A stretch of DNA of 64,000 nt, taken from assembly GCA_025370055.1 (NCBI GenBank), contig CP073041.1:6666272-6730271 (forward strand). The letters run 5' to 3'. Made by a program: the position numbers and the translations under genes. This document shows positions 50,880 to 61,650 of this stretch, one piece after another. This stretch comes from Woronichinia naegeliana WA131 (lineage in GTDB: Bacteria; Cyanobacteriota; Cyanobacteriia; Cyanobacteriales; Microcystaceae). The first letter of the stretch is position 1. Each line of letters starts with the position of its first letter. The notes below the pieces were generated by a model. The model was not told where the DNA came from. It searched no databases and worked only from the letters and a program-made list of their open reading frames with translations.

Positions 50880-51388
50880 CTAGATGATATCAGGGCCGAA
50901 AACCCATCTCCAGAGAGGATGACGGGGGTCTAGAGACTGAATTTTTTTAACTTGATTTTCCCAACGGAGTTGCTCCCTAGGTGAAATGCCCCAACAGAGA
51001 TGCTGGCTGTGCCAGACAAGAACAGAACCCGTTAGACCAATACAGAAAAATAAGCAAAAGGCGGGGACTAATTGAAAGGCTAACCCGTAACGGATGGCAA
51101 CCCAGGTAAAATGATCCTGTAATAACCCTAAATCCCCTCGCAATCGCCATAGAGACCAGGGGGCCAGAATTAACCAAGCACTGACTACCAAAAACCAACG
51201 TCCATAGAGGTTAAGTTGATAAAGTCTTCAGCAAAAATAAATTCAGAACGATTTTGCGTCGTTTCAGCGATTCACCAAATTGTCAAGAATTGTAGAGTCC
51301 TTTTGGTGTAAGGTTTTCAGAGCTATCAAGTTTTGAATTTGGAATTGCTGTAAAGTCTTTGAACCGGTTGAGATATATTTGAATTCAT
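50880..51388 (-). pseudogene. Membrane protein gene interrupted by a 122-bp MITE
   Basis: With the MITE (51229-51350) and one 9-bp repeat removed, the frame reads MNSNISQPVQRLYQLNLYGRWFLVVSAWLILAPWSLW and continues to DPRHPLWRWVFGPDII. That is about 125 residues with two hydrophobic segments (WFLVVSAWLILAPWSLW and AFQLVPAFCLFFCIGLTGSVLVW). In the current sequence a TGA from the MITE ends upstream translation. I do not recognise the family. A TTG-start remnant at 51191 could still be expressed but lacks the N-terminus. Confidence 0.75.
51229..51350. mobile_element. 122-bp MITE with 9-bp target duplication
   Basis: Ends CAGCAAAAATAAATTCAGAA and CAGCAATTCCAAATTCAAAA (minus strand) match at most positions. 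TAAAGTCTT flanks it at 51220-51228 and 51351-51359. It shares the CAGCAA end and the 9-bp duplication with the 206-bp MITE at 18331. No ORF. Confidence 0.9.
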
Positions 51389-51688
51389 GGGATTGATCGC
51401 CTGGCCATGACAGGAGCGGATGACATGACAGAACAAGCTTATTGGTACATTCTTGAAATAGACGGTGGCAACTGTGAGATAAGCTGTCATCAGTTTAACT
51501 TGCAATAGTACTTGATCCCTTGTTTTTGATTTTGCGCCCCCAACGGATTGTCAATCCGCCTTCATTAAGAAGTTTTTTGATGAGAGATTCTAATTCCTCA
51601 AGTGACTTGAACAATTTATTCGCAATATACTCTTTTGGTGAATGCGGGTTAAAGTGTTGACAGCTTACAATCCTTCAAATTGCCATTG
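51389..51688. other. Degraded region with coding remnants
   Basis: Two short frames remain: on the plus strand at 51425 (MTEQAYWYILEIDGGNCEI) and on the minus strand at about 51505-51655 (NPHSPKEYIANKLFKSLEE, then LTIRWGRKIKNKGSSTIAS). Neither is complete; they look like gene or transposase leftovers. Confidence 0.45.
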
Positions 51689-51793
51689 GGCACTGGTATC
51701 GTCTAGCTAGAAGCTACAAACGTTGCAATACGAGAGGTTCAAGAAATCAGGCGAATTTGGAGTAAGTCCTCCCAAGTTAACCCTTTTTCAATT
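51689..51793 (-). mobile_element. IS1-like fragment copy D
   Basis: The element terminus GGCACTGGTATCG and the last codons of the transposase (EKGLTWEDLLQIRLIS region) are present. IS5 copy 4 then truncates it. Confidence 0.85.
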
Positions 51794-53494
51794 AGGGCTT
51801 GCTGAAAAAGTCAAAAAACGAAAGAAATGTGGGTTAGGGAAGTATGGACTGAAAAAGCATAGATAACTTATCCTTATAGAAACAAATTAAAATACAGATT
51901 TTGTTTAATCTATTGTTCCTTTCTGTCTAAAAAGGTCAACACAAATCACTCCTCACAAAAGAGAGGAAAATTAACACCATTTTTCACAAGAAAAACGACT
52001 CTACAACTTTTTACTTTTTGTTTTCTTTTTTGTCTTCTGAAGTAGAGTAGAAAGATTCATTACCAAAAAGTTCATCGCAATTACCGTTTCCGAGGTCTCA
52101 GGTAGTTTGGCCATCACTCGACCAAGACTAAATTTCCTCTTTCCCTGTCCGAATTTACCCTCAATGGCATTACGCACTCTTTCATCTGAGCGTGCCTCTT
52201 TCTTTTTTTCTTTGCTCACCTCTTTCGGCGGTCTTCCCAATCGGGGACCACTCATTCTTATATCCCTTTCTTTACAATAAGCTCGATTCGCTTTTGTTCG
52301 ATAGATTTTATCCACATGAACCGATTCCGGATAACATCCTGTTTCCCTTTTATATTCTTCTATTCGCGCTTGTAAATCTCCCGATTCGTTGTAATTATCC
52401 CAACTTAATTTGTCTAAGAAGACAAAGCCATTCACATTACTTGCCGATATTTTAGCTCCAAACTCTACTGCTTTTCCCGCTTTTCCACGCACTATTGGAC
52501 GCACGTGAGGTTGGCTTACACTCACAATTCTGTTTTCTACTTTATTTGTCTTTTTTTCATACATTTCTAACTGTTGCTCATACACTTTTCCTATCGTTAC
52601 AAGCTCTTCTTGCTCTTTTTTCGTTAGTTTTTCTAACTTTGCTCCCTCTTCTATCATTTTTTCTATATGAGACAAGTTTCTTTTTATATATCCTAGTTGT
52701 TTTTTTGTTCCTTTTCTTCTTTCTTTTTTTGACACACGACGTTTTTTTGCTATGGCTAAGTACTCTTTTCTTGCCACTTCCCTATAAGTCCTCGGCTTTT
52801 CTTTCCTTTTCTCTTTTATTTCTTCATACAGCTTATCTATTATTTTTTCTGTTTTTTCTCTGGCATCATTCAATATTCCTATATCCGTTGGATATTTTAT
52901 ATCTGCTGGTGTACAAGTCGCATCTAACAATAACTTTCCTTCATTTTCTTTTTTTTCTGACGCTACACCCGTCGCTTTTTTTCTATTTCTTTATTAATTT
53001 TATTTATTAATTCCATTCCTATTTTTTTACGAAAATGAACCATCATTGACGCATTAAATGCTTCTTTGCTACTATAGCTTTCCATTCCTATAAAGTACTG
53101 TAAATAAGGGTTCTCTTTTATTTGTTCTACTGTTTCTCTGTCACTTTTTCCTGAAATTTCTTTGATAATTAATGCTCCTAATGCCATTCTAAATGATTTG
53201 GCTGGGGCTCCTTTTTTTTCTGTGAAGTTTTTTGCATATTCTTCCTCATATTCTTCCCAGGGAATCATTTTTGACATTTCTATCCAACGATTTTCTTCGT
53301 CTAACTGCCCGCCGAACAGATTTTTCAAGTTTTCTGGTGTTTCAATTGAGTACTGTTGCTTTCGGTACATCTGCTTTCTCTCTTCTTAATGCAATGGTTT
53401 TGAGGCATTCTACCCTATTTTCGTGCATTCTAGCGGTTCTTAATTCGCCTACTATTTTTCTCCGTAAAGGTTTCAGCTTTTTTCAGCAAGCCCT
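51794..53494 (-). mobile_element. IS5-family element copy 4, frameshifted and with unmatched flanks
   Basis: Complete termini. Flanking tetramers AATT (left) and ACTT (right) do not match; left DNA is IS1-like and right DNA is IS4. The transposase is split (53370-52963 and 52930-52001) by a 7-A instead of 8-A tract at about 52975. An extra 12 bases near the C-terminus give LLQKTKKKTKSKKL. Confidence 0.88.
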
Positions 53495-53677
53495 ACTTAT
53501 ACAGCGATTTCTCTTGACCTAACAAACGACGATCTTGACTCGACCTTACTAATAGATGCTCTCTTCTTCCATCTCCTATCCTTGCCCATGCCTCATACAG
53601 GTCACTTTCACGGTCTCCTATGTGCGTCACCATCTTCGCTCCCCCCGCATTTAAATAGTTCTGGCTCTTGGCTGCTG

Positions 53678-56647
53678 GGAACTGGTATCGTCTGATCAAA
53701 GTTGGAAAAAGTTATGGTGTAAGGCTTTGAGAAAATAGAAAAATAGTTTAAGACTAGACATCGGCTCGTTTTTATTATACTATTATTATTGTCATTATAT
53801 CAAAGAAGAAGGAAACAGAAAAAAATGTCAATATTAAAGAAAAGCTCTATGGAAATCCTGAATGATGTTGGCTTGTGCCAAGAGAAAGAGGATGCCTTAT
53901 TCAAGAAAAACTGTCCTCATTGCTATAGTGAAAAAGTAAAAATACATTCTCATTATCAAACGAAAGGTAACGGGGAACGTAAAATGTTCATTTGTCAAGA
54001 ATGTAGTTCTTGTTTTGCTGAGACTTATGGTAGCGTAATCGCTGGCTTAGAAACCCCATTAAGTGAAATTGTAAAAGTATTAAAAGCCAGAATGGAAGGA
54101 ATAGGATTAAATGCAGCAGCCCGAGTATTCGGCTACGCGAAAACAACAATATTGAATTGGGAAAAGAAATTATCAGGATTACAAGAGACATTATTTTTAT
54201 ACGCCTTGGTGAATGAATTTGTTAAATTAGTAATAGAAAGGGATGAACTATACACAAAAGTTAGGAAAAATAAAGAAGCAAGTGCCTCTGAGGGGTGGAC
54301 AATCGTGCTCATGGACAGGGCTAGCCGCTTTATTTGGCATTTAAAATGTGGTCGAAAAGAGCAGAAATTATTTCTAGAAGCAATGATGACGGTAGCGGAA
54401 TTATTTGAAAGGAGTGCAGAATCTCTCCAGTTATTTACAGATGGAGAAAAGCGATATAGTCAACTGCTATTTGATATTTGTCACGAAGTATTAAGGACTG
54501 GAAAGCGAGGTCGTCCCACCAAAGTATTACCGAAGGGTCTTGTGGTAAGACTAAAAAATAAGAGTAGTAAACGTCGAGATTCTGAGGGTAAACTAAAGAA
54601 AGTAGAAACTCCGAAACCAGAACATCCTGAGACAACAGAAAAACCAGAAGAAAAGGACGTCCATGCCAACCACGTTGGGGCATTTAATAGTGCTATCCGA
54701 CGCTATTTAGGGCTTGCTGAAAAAGTCAAAAAACGAAAGAAATGTGGGTTAGGGAAGTATGGACTGAAAAAGCATAGATAACTTATCCTTATGGAAACAA
54801 ATCAAAATACAGATTTTGTTTAATCTATTGTTCCTTTCTGTCTAAAAAGGTCAACACAAATCACTCCTCACAAAAGAGAGGAAAATTAACACCATTTTTC
54901 ACAAGAAAAACGACTCTACAACTTTTTACTTTTTGTCTTCTGAAGTAGAGTAGAAAGATTCATTACCAAAAAGTTCATCGCAATTACCGTTTCCGAGGTC
55001 TCAGGTAGTTTGGCCATCACTCGACCAAGACTAAATTTCCTCTTTCCCTGTCCGAATTTACCCTCAATGGCATTACGCACTCTTTCATCTGAGCGTGCCT
55101 CTTTCTTTTTTTCTTTGCTCACCTCTTTCGGCGGTCTTCCCAATCGGGGACCACTCATTCTTATATCCCTTTCTTTACAATAAGCTCGATTCGCTTTTGT
55201 TCGATAGATTTTATCCACATGAACCGATTCCGGATAACATCCTGTTTCCCTTTTATATTCTTCTATTCGCGCTTGTAAATCTCCCGATTCGTTGTAATTA
55301 TCCCAACTTAATTTGTCTAAGAAGACAAAGCCATTCACATTACTTGCCGATATTTTAGCTCCAAACTCTACTGCTTTTCCCGCTTTTCCACGCACTATTG
55401 GACGCACGTGAGGTTGGCTTACACTCACAATTCTGTTTTCTACTTTATTTGTCTTTTTTTCATACATTTCTAACTGTTGCTCATACACTTTTCCTATCGT
55501 TACAAGCTCTTCTTGCTCTTTTTTCGTTAGTTTTTCTAACTTTGCTCCCTCTTCTATCATTTTTTCTATATCAGACAAGTTTCTTTTTATATATCCTAGT
55601 TGTTTTTTTGTTCCTTTTCTTCTTTCTTTTTTTGACACACGACGTTTTTTTGCTATGGCTAAGTACTCTTTTCTTGCCACTTCCCTATAAGTCCTCGGCT
55701 TTTCTTTCCTTTTCTCTTTTATTTCTTCATACAGCTTATCTATTATTTTTTCTGTTTTTTCTCTGGCATCATTCAATATTCCTATATCCGTTGGATATTT
55801 TATATCTGCTGGTGTACAAGTCGCATCTAACAATAACTTTCCTTCATTTTCTTTTTTTTCTGACGCTACACCCGTCGCTTTTTTTCTATTTCTTTATTAA
55901 TTTTATTTATTAATTCCATTCCTATTTTTTTACGAAAATGAACCATCATTGACGCATTAAATGCTTCTTTGCTACTATAGCTTTCCATTCCTATAAAGTA
56001 CTGTAAATAAGGGTTCTCTTTTATTTGTTCTACTGTTTCTCTGTCACTTTTTCCTGAAATTTCTTTGATAATTAATGCTCCTAATGCCATTCTAAATGAT
56101 TTGGCTGGGGCTCCTTTTTTTTCTGTGAAGTTTTTTGCATATTCTTCCTCATATTCTTCCCAGGGAATCATTTTTGACATTTCTATCCAACGATTTTCTT
56201 CGTCTAACTGCCCGCCGAACAGATTTTTCAAGTTTTCTGGTGTTTCAATTGAGTACTGTTGCTTTCGGTACATCTGCTTTCTCTCTTCTTAATGCAATGG
56301 TTTTGAGGCATTCTACCCTATTTTCGTGCATTCTAGCGGTTCTTAATTCGCCTACTATTTTTCTCCGTAAAGGTTTCAGCTTTTTTCAGCAAGCCCTATT
56401 TATCTGCCTTTCGTCGTCGTACAAATACTTATGCTAAATCTGTTGTGGGATTACAGCGAGTACTAGATATTTTCTGGATGGTTCATAACTTTGTTCGCAG
56501 CCATTTTACGACTAGAGAAGTTCCTGCTGTAGCTCTCGGTATAATTGAAAAAGGGTTAACTTGGGAGGACTTACTCCAAATTCGCCTGATTTTTTGAACC
56601 TCTCGTATTGCAACGTTTGTAGCTTCTAGCTAGACGATACCAGTGCC
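53678..56647 (+). mobile_element. IS1-like element copy C, interrupted by IS5
   Basis: Ends GGAACTGGTATCG and CGATACCAGTGCC are intact, with the 8-bp duplication GGCTGCTG at 53670-53677 and 56648-56655. The transposase (from 53825) breaks at 54708 and resumes at 56402. The resumed part has two substitutions in the first codons. Confidence 0.93.
54709..56397 (-). mobile_element. IS5-family element copy 5, frameshifted
   Basis: Matching ATTT duplication (54705-54708 and 56398-56401; hexamer TATTTA). The transposase is split (56273-55866 and 55833-54916) by the same A8-to-A7 change as copy 4. It lies in the IS1-like transposase of copy C. Confidence 0.92.
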
Positions 56648-56838
56648 GGCTGCTGATACTAGCCATTTGTTGGATTCCTTTTCCTCTATTGGTAGTTTCT
56701 GGTAGTTTCTTTCCTCCTTACTGGGGCGCGATTCTTCACGATTCCACAATTGCACCGAACTTATTCCCAAGGGAAAGCCATTTTTGCCATTTAGTACTAG
56801 CGTCGGATGCAGAAAAAAGCCTATGTCTCGGTTATACT

Positions 56839-57882
56839 TCAAACGTTCATAATCTGAGATTTATCAAAGCGTTGAAATCGTAAGGTGAGCAAAGAATCAA
56901 GCTCCTCCTTATATTTTACGTTAGCATCCTCAAGACATCCTGAAATTGCTGCAGAAAACTGCGTAAAATCTTCATAATATTTTGCGTATAAACACTTTTT
57001 CTTCACAAACTTCCACAGTCTTTCAATTAAATTCAAGTTAGGAGAATAAGGAGGTAAGTACAGTAACTCTATTCCTAATGATTCTGCCAACTCCTGCACA
57101 ATTCGGCATTTTTGATAACGAGCATTGTCTAATACCAACGTAATCGGTATTAATAGTCCTAATTCTGCTATCTTTTCTAGGAGTTCACAAACCTGAGTTC
57201 CCATAATATAAGAACTGTTCGTTACCATAATTACTTCATGGGTAATTGCATTTAATGCTCCTAACACATTAAAACGTTTTCTCCCTGATGGTGACTTAAT
57301 AAAAATCCTCTTGAAGCACCATATAAAATTTACAAATGCTCCCATTACAAAATGAGAGGCATCTACAAAGAAAACTGCCCTTTTTCCTGCTTTTGCCTCT
57401 TCTAGCCTTGGTTCTAGCTCTTTTTCTCTATAGCTATCCTGAGCTTCTACATCTGCTTTTGATGGAATTGTTCCCACCTTTAGACACCTCATTCCTATTG
57501 ACTTTAAAAATTTTCTGACTTGCGTTGGACTTCTTTTTATTCCCGTTAATTCTTCTATTCTTTTTACTGCTTCATTTATTGTTGCTGGTGGATTTGACTC
57601 AAAATATGCCTCAATTGTCCCTTGATGCTCTGTTAACTCACTTTTCGGGCGATTAAATTTTATTTCTTTTAGTTTTTCTATCCCGCCCTCTTGATAATCA
57701 CGGATATAGCTTGTCACCGTATTTACTGAAACTCCTGCGAATTGAGCAATTTTTTGATGAGATAATCCCTGACTTTTTAACCATAAAACTTCCATCTTTA
57801 GCTGTACTCTAGGATGCGGGTGATTAAACCGACCGTAAGACAACAGTCTTTTGTCTTCTTCCGTAAATTCTAACTTAATCAT
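56839..57882 (-). CDS. IS630-family transposase, intact
   Basis: The 347-residue protein has an N-terminal helix-turn-helix (LSHQKIAQFAGVSVNTVTSYI). A DDE core follows, with FFVDASHFVMG (first D), TLVLDNARYQK (second D) and YLPPYSPNLNLIERLW (E). Its promoter side carries an ISAs1 insertion 20 bases before the start codon, which may alter expression. A truncated relative lies at 32942-33339. Confidence 0.92.
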   Translation of the reverse strand: MIKLEFTEEDKRLLSYGRFNHPHPRVQLKMEVLWLKSQGLSHQKIAQFAGVSVNTVTSYIRDYQEGGIEKLKEIKFNRPKSELTEHQGTIEAYFESNPPATINEAVKRIEELTGIKRSPTQVRKFLKSIGMRCLKVGTIPSKADVEAQDSYREKELEPRLEEAKAGKRAVFFVDASHFVMGAFVNFIWCFKRIFIKSPSGRKRFNVLGALNAITHEVIMVTNSSYIMGTQVCELLEKIAELGLLIPITLVLDNARYQKCRIVQELAESLGIELLYLPPYSPNLNLIERLWKFVKKKCLYAKYYEDFTQFSAAISGCLEDANVKYKEELDSLLTLRFQRFDKSQIMNV

Positions 57883-57902
57883 TTCTCAGCCTCTTGACTA
57901 CT

Positions 57903-59139
57903 CAGGGCAAACGCATCTTATCCGAGTAAAACCTTAAGGAGATAGTCCTCGTCCCAACCAGCGCGTAGCCGTTTATTCTTGATACCAAGTTTCAGAGTAT
58001 TTTCCTTTGTGAGCAAGTTAAGAGCGATATGGCGTAAGACGGCTAAATTCTCAGGAGCAAAATCCTTACGAATGCGACAAGCATCCTCGTTGAAGGCCAA
58101 GTCTAGAACCCAATGTAAAGAGTTTTCTATCAACCAATGACTACGAACAGATTGGGATAATTTTTGAGCATTACTCGGCAGGCTACTGATATAGTAGCGA
58201 GTCTCATACTCTGTTTTGTCTTTCAATCGTCTCTCCGCTTTAATCATACAGATGCTCGTCAACTTTGCCCATTTCTCCCCACCCAGCAAAAATTCTGTTT
58301 GTTCCATCGTCCAGCAACGGCGAATTTCAATCCGTCCATGTCCCTTGTCTATTGTTTGATGAAAATCATGCTTAATTCCCACAAAATTAACCGATTGAGC
58401 ATGAGCAAATAATTGTTCAACATCCTCACATAAATTACCTTGATTGCCTTTCAATGCCAAAACATAATCTCCCCCTCGCCCTACTATCTGTTGGGCAATC
58501 TTTGTCTGAGTTCCCATGGCATCAATCGTTACGATACAACCTTTGACCTCTAGCATTTTCAGGAGTTTAGGAATCGCCGTGATTTCATTCGATTTGCTTT
58601 CCACCTTGCACTGTCCTAGTACTAGACGATTTGCTGTTGCCCATGCACTTACCATCTGAATTGCGCCCTTTCCGTTGGCATTGTCATAGGAGTGGCGAAG
58701 GGTTTTGCCGTCAATCGCTATCACTTCTCCTTCACTTACCTCCGCTATACTTTTGACCCAATGCAGAAAACAGTCTTGAAATTGCTCTGGATTCAGACTA
58801 GCAAATACACGCGCAAACGTATCGTCGGAGGGGATGCCATTCGGCAATTCCAAAATTTTTTTTAGCCATTGATGTTTAGCCTTGCCGAAACTTTCCATGG
58901 CTACCCAACCTTCTGCTCCACAAATGACGGCTAAGATGGCAATCGTTAGAATATCAATGAGTTTATGCCGTTTTGTTCGTTCGATGCGAGGGTCATCTAT
59001 TTCGGCAAAGTGTTCTACCAGTCTATATTTGGGTCGGAGTTTCATCGCTTTTGTTTTCTATGCACTTTCCCTTATTTTCCCTTATCCATCCCTCTATAAT
59101 GTTCTTGTATCTGTATCATTTTTAGATGCGTTCGCCCTG
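57903..59139 (-). mobile_element. ISAs1-family element copy 3, complete
   Basis: Ends CAGGGCAAACGCATCT and AGATGCGTTCGCCCTG are inverted repeats, flanked by the 10-bp duplication CTTGACTACT (57893-57902 and 59140-59149). It lies inside IS630. Its sequence is clearly different from the ISAs1 copies at 4813 and 16317. Confidence 0.94.
57918..59045 (-). CDS. ISAs1-family transposase, intact
   Basis: The 375-residue protein carries the family N-terminus ([29 protein letters not shown]) and the DDE residues in [24 protein letters not shown] and [20 protein letters not shown]. Length is normal, with no frame break. It shows what is missing from the two truncated copies, which end before the [10 protein letters not shown] block. 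Confidence 0.93.
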   Translation of the reverse strand: MKLRPKYRLVEHFAEIDDPRIERTKRHKLIDILTIAILAVICGAEGWVAMESFGKAKHQWLKKILELPNGIPSDDTFARVFASLNPEQFQDCFLHWVKSIAEVSEGEVIAIDGKTLRHSYDNANGKGAIQMVSAWATANRLVLGQCKVESKSNEITAIPKLLKMLEVKGCIVTIDAMGTQTKIAQQIVGRGGDYVLALKGNQGNLCEDVEQLFAHAQSVNFVGIKHDFHQTIDKGHGRIEIRRCWTMEQTEFLLGGEKWAKLTSICMIKAERRLKDKTEYETRYYISSLPSNAQKLSQSVRSHWLIENSLHWVLDLAFNEDACRIRKDFAPENLAVLRHIALNLLTKENTLKLGIKNKRLRAGWDEDYLLKVLLG

Positions 59140-59532
59140 CTTGACTACTTTTTCTATTTTTACTATATTATCTCTTATTTTTAAAATTCGCAACTTGTGA
59201 CCGTGTTCAGTATATTTCCCACTACTCCCTGCCCTTCTGCCTTCAGTCGTCCTCTGTGTGCCTCCAAGTTAATTTCACTCGTATCATTTACTGCTAATAC
59301 GTGTAAGCCTTCTACTTGCTGCTCACAATGCTCTGATAAGCTTTGTATTAGCTCTGATACTGTCACCTTGTCATTCTCCAAAAAGCGGTAGTAACCTACT
59401 TGCTCGGCACGGTTTTTGCTCATTTGACGGATGTTTACCGATTGCTTCCGCAACATTGCTTCATACAATTCCGCCCCCTTTTTACTAAGCGTGGGTCTCC
59501 AAATGCTTTTCCTTTTGCCTGTTCAGCGTGAA

Positions 59533-60921
59533 GGGTGCGACCTTTAGTTGATAAAAGCTGTTGTAATCAGGGTTCTACAGGGAACCCATATTGATCAAGT
59601 TTTGCCCAAAATTGACTCCATCGTTCCTTGGTCAATACCAAAGCTCGTAGGCTCAAAATAATTCCTGCTCCTTTTTCCTTCCATCGCATCCCTGAACAAC
59701 ATAATCGTTGTTTGACCAACGTCTTACAAGCTGCTTCCGTAACACCTGAACCAATCGGATACTTTTTCTCTAAGTATTCAGCATAATCCATTTGATGCTG
59801 ATGATTCTCGTAATAAGTAATCGCCGCTTGTAGTTTCTCGGTAAGATTCTTAGAATGACTTTTTTCTTCTTTGACTTCTTTCATCAGATTTAGCAGTTCT
59901 CCTGCTTTTCCTTTTTCATGCTTGAGTTCTCGACAATTTTCAGTCAACCATTCTTTTTGTTTTGACACTGTATTCGGATGCAACGCTTCTGCCAAGGCAC
60001 CTAAGTAACCAGAGGCATGATAGAAATCTAATATCTGTTCTTCCGTTTGCTTTTCTAAAAACTTCCAATTTGATTCTGCCCCGTCTGCTATCCCGACCAA
60101 TGTTGCCTCTGGATAACGTTTTTTCGCTCGCTCAATTTCTCTTTCTAATCTTTCTAGAAAACTCTTTTTTCCATACTCTGGTGCCGCACCTAGATAGATT
60201 GTATGTTGACGTTCTCCCTCACTATCGTATAGGGAAACGGTTCCCACCATTGCTTCACGGTAGCCATCCTCACACATCAGCATACAGGTTCCATCTAATC
60301 CTATTCCCACTGTTGCAATTTGGCTATCCTCCTTGGGCGGGGCATAACTCCACGCTTCTTCTTTTGCCTGTACCACACTTCCTACTGCTTCACTCAATCT
60401 TTGGATATAGGATAGCGCTACTTTTCTACCATGATTTTCTAATAAATCATTTTTCACCTCTTTGCCTGCCATCCCTGACATTTTTGAGGATACCTGTTTT
60501 GCCAATAATGGCGTTGATGTTATGATTATCCTTGCTTCTCTTTCTAAGGGGCAATACGTTTTTCCTCCTACTGAACGCTGATATACATGACGATTCACTA
60601 TAACCTCACCATAAGGTGTTTGATATTCTTTCGGTTGCTCTCCCTTACTCTTCCAGATTTCTTCACCGATTTTTAAGGGTGAACCATCTGTATCTAAATA
60701 TTTCAAGGCTTCTTTGCTGGCGATGCAACCTACTTCGTTTAAGCCTTTTTGAATATTTATTTCTGTATCCAACATTGAACGACTGAGTTCTAATGTTAGT
60801 TCTATTTTTATCTTTGAACCCTCTACATTAATTAGTTTTGCTGTCATCATTGTTTCCTCTTTGTCACTTTTCATCTCATGTTAACACTTTTCTTTTCCTT
60901 CATCAACTAAAAGTCGCACCC
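59533..60921 (-). mobile_element. ISKra4-family element copy 5 (1389 bp)
   Basis: 8-bp duplication AGCGTGAA at 59525-59532 and 60922-60929. It is inserted near the 5' end of IS4 copy b. The only complete ISKra4 here with an unbroken transposase frame. Confidence 0.94.
59567..60874 (-). CDS. ISKra4-family transposase, intact
   Basis: The 435-residue protein starts MKSDKEETMMTAKLINVEG, passes through VYQRSVGGKTYCPLEREARI where other copies are shifted, and carries VGIGLDGTCM, VGIADGAESNWKFL and YPIGSGVTEAACKTLVKQRLC (catalytic acidic residues). It could act in trans on the frame-shifted copies, whose terminal repeats are almost the same. Confidence 0.92.
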   Translation of the reverse strand: MKSDKEETMMTAKLINVEGSKIKIELTLELSRSMLDTEINIQKGLNEVGCIASKEALKYLDTDGSPLKIGEEIWKSKGEQPKEYQTPYGEVIVNRHVYQRSVGGKTYCPLEREARIIITSTPLLAKQVSSKMSGMAGKEVKNDLLENHGRKVALSYIQRLSEAVGSVVQAKEEAWSYAPPKEDSQIATVGIGLDGTCMLMCEDGYREAMVGTVSLYDSEGERQHTIYLGAAPEYGKKSFLERLEREIERAKKRYPEATLVGIADGAESNWKFLEKQTEEQILDFYHASGYLGALAEALHPNTVSKQKEWLTENCRELKHEKGKAGELLNLMKEVKEEKSHSKNLTEKLQAAITYYENHQHQMDYAEYLEKKYPIGSGVTEAACKTLVKQRLCCSGMRWKEKGAGIILSLRALVLTKERWSQFWAKLDQYGFPVEP

Positions 60922-61055
60922 AGCGTGAATGAGTATCGGGTTGGTCATTTTTCAGTCCTCTTTTTAGTGGTTTTTCCCTTTTTCTAGTTTACACTCGACT
61001 TGTGTGTACACAGTAGCACTATGAGCAGGGACGAGAGAATAAACCAAAGGGACAC

Positions 61056-61650
61056 GGGCGTGACCTTTAGTTGATGAAGGAAAAGAAAAGTGTTAACATG
61101 AGATGAAAAGTGACAAAGAGGAAACAATGATGACAGCAAAACTAATTAATGTAGAGGGTTCAAAGATAAAAATAGAACTAACATTAGAACTAAGTCGTTC
61201 AATGTTGGATACAGAAATAAATATTCAAAAAGGCTTAAACGAAGTAGGTTGCATCGCCAGCAAAGAAGCCTTGAAATATTTAGATACAGATGGTTCACCC
61301 TTAAAAATCGGTGAAGAAATCTGGAAGAGTAAGGGAGAGCAACCGAAAGAATATCAAACACCTTATGGTGAGGTTATAGTGAATCGTCATGTATATCAGC
61401 GTTCACCTTTGAGGAAAAACGTATTGCCCCTTAGAAAGAGAAGCAAGGATAATCATAACATCAACGCCATTATTGGCAAAACAGGTATCCTCAAAAATGT
61501 CAGGGATGGCAGGCAAAGAGGTGAAAAATGATTTATTAGAAAATCATGGTAGAAAAGTAGCGCTATCCTATATCCAAAGATTGAGTGAAGCAGTAGGAAG
61601 TGTGGTACAGGCAAAAGAAGAAGCGTGGAGTTATGCCCCGCCCAAGGAGG
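61056..61650 (+). mobile_element. ISKra4 fragment copy 6 (5' part), cut by IS4
   Basis: The 5' terminal repeat GGGCGTGACCTTTAGTTGAT and first 540 bases of transposase are present, including the CCTTT frame break. IS4 copy d begins at 61651 in the AYAPPKE codons. The 3' half is not in the window. The 39 bases between 61017 and 61055 are leftover DNA with no feature. Confidence 0.88.

Larger units (their letters stand above)
56835..59212 (-). mobile_element. IS630-family element carrying ISAs1
   Basis: Ends TACTTCAAACGTTCATA and TACTGAACACGGTCACA (minus strand) are inverted repeats. TA duplications lie at 56833-56834 and 59213-59214, and the empty site is seen at about 37510. It contains an intact transposase and, upstream of it, a complete ISAs1. 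Confidence 0.92.
53495..61016 (-). mobile_element. IS4-family element copy b, expanded by nested insertions
   Basis: IS4 pieces occur at 53495-53677, 56648-56834, 59213-59532 and 60922-61016. Joined, they reproduce the transposase frame of copy d (VGYYRFLEND, NDTSEINLEAHRGRL, NRDIGFFLHPTLVLNG, SSVQLWNREESRPSKEERNYQKL, IGDRESDLYEAWARIGDGR). The 5' terminal repeat ends at 61016. The pieces are separated by an IS1-like element, an IS630 and an ISKra4, and the first two carry an IS5 and an ISAs1 respectively. Confidence 0.85.
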
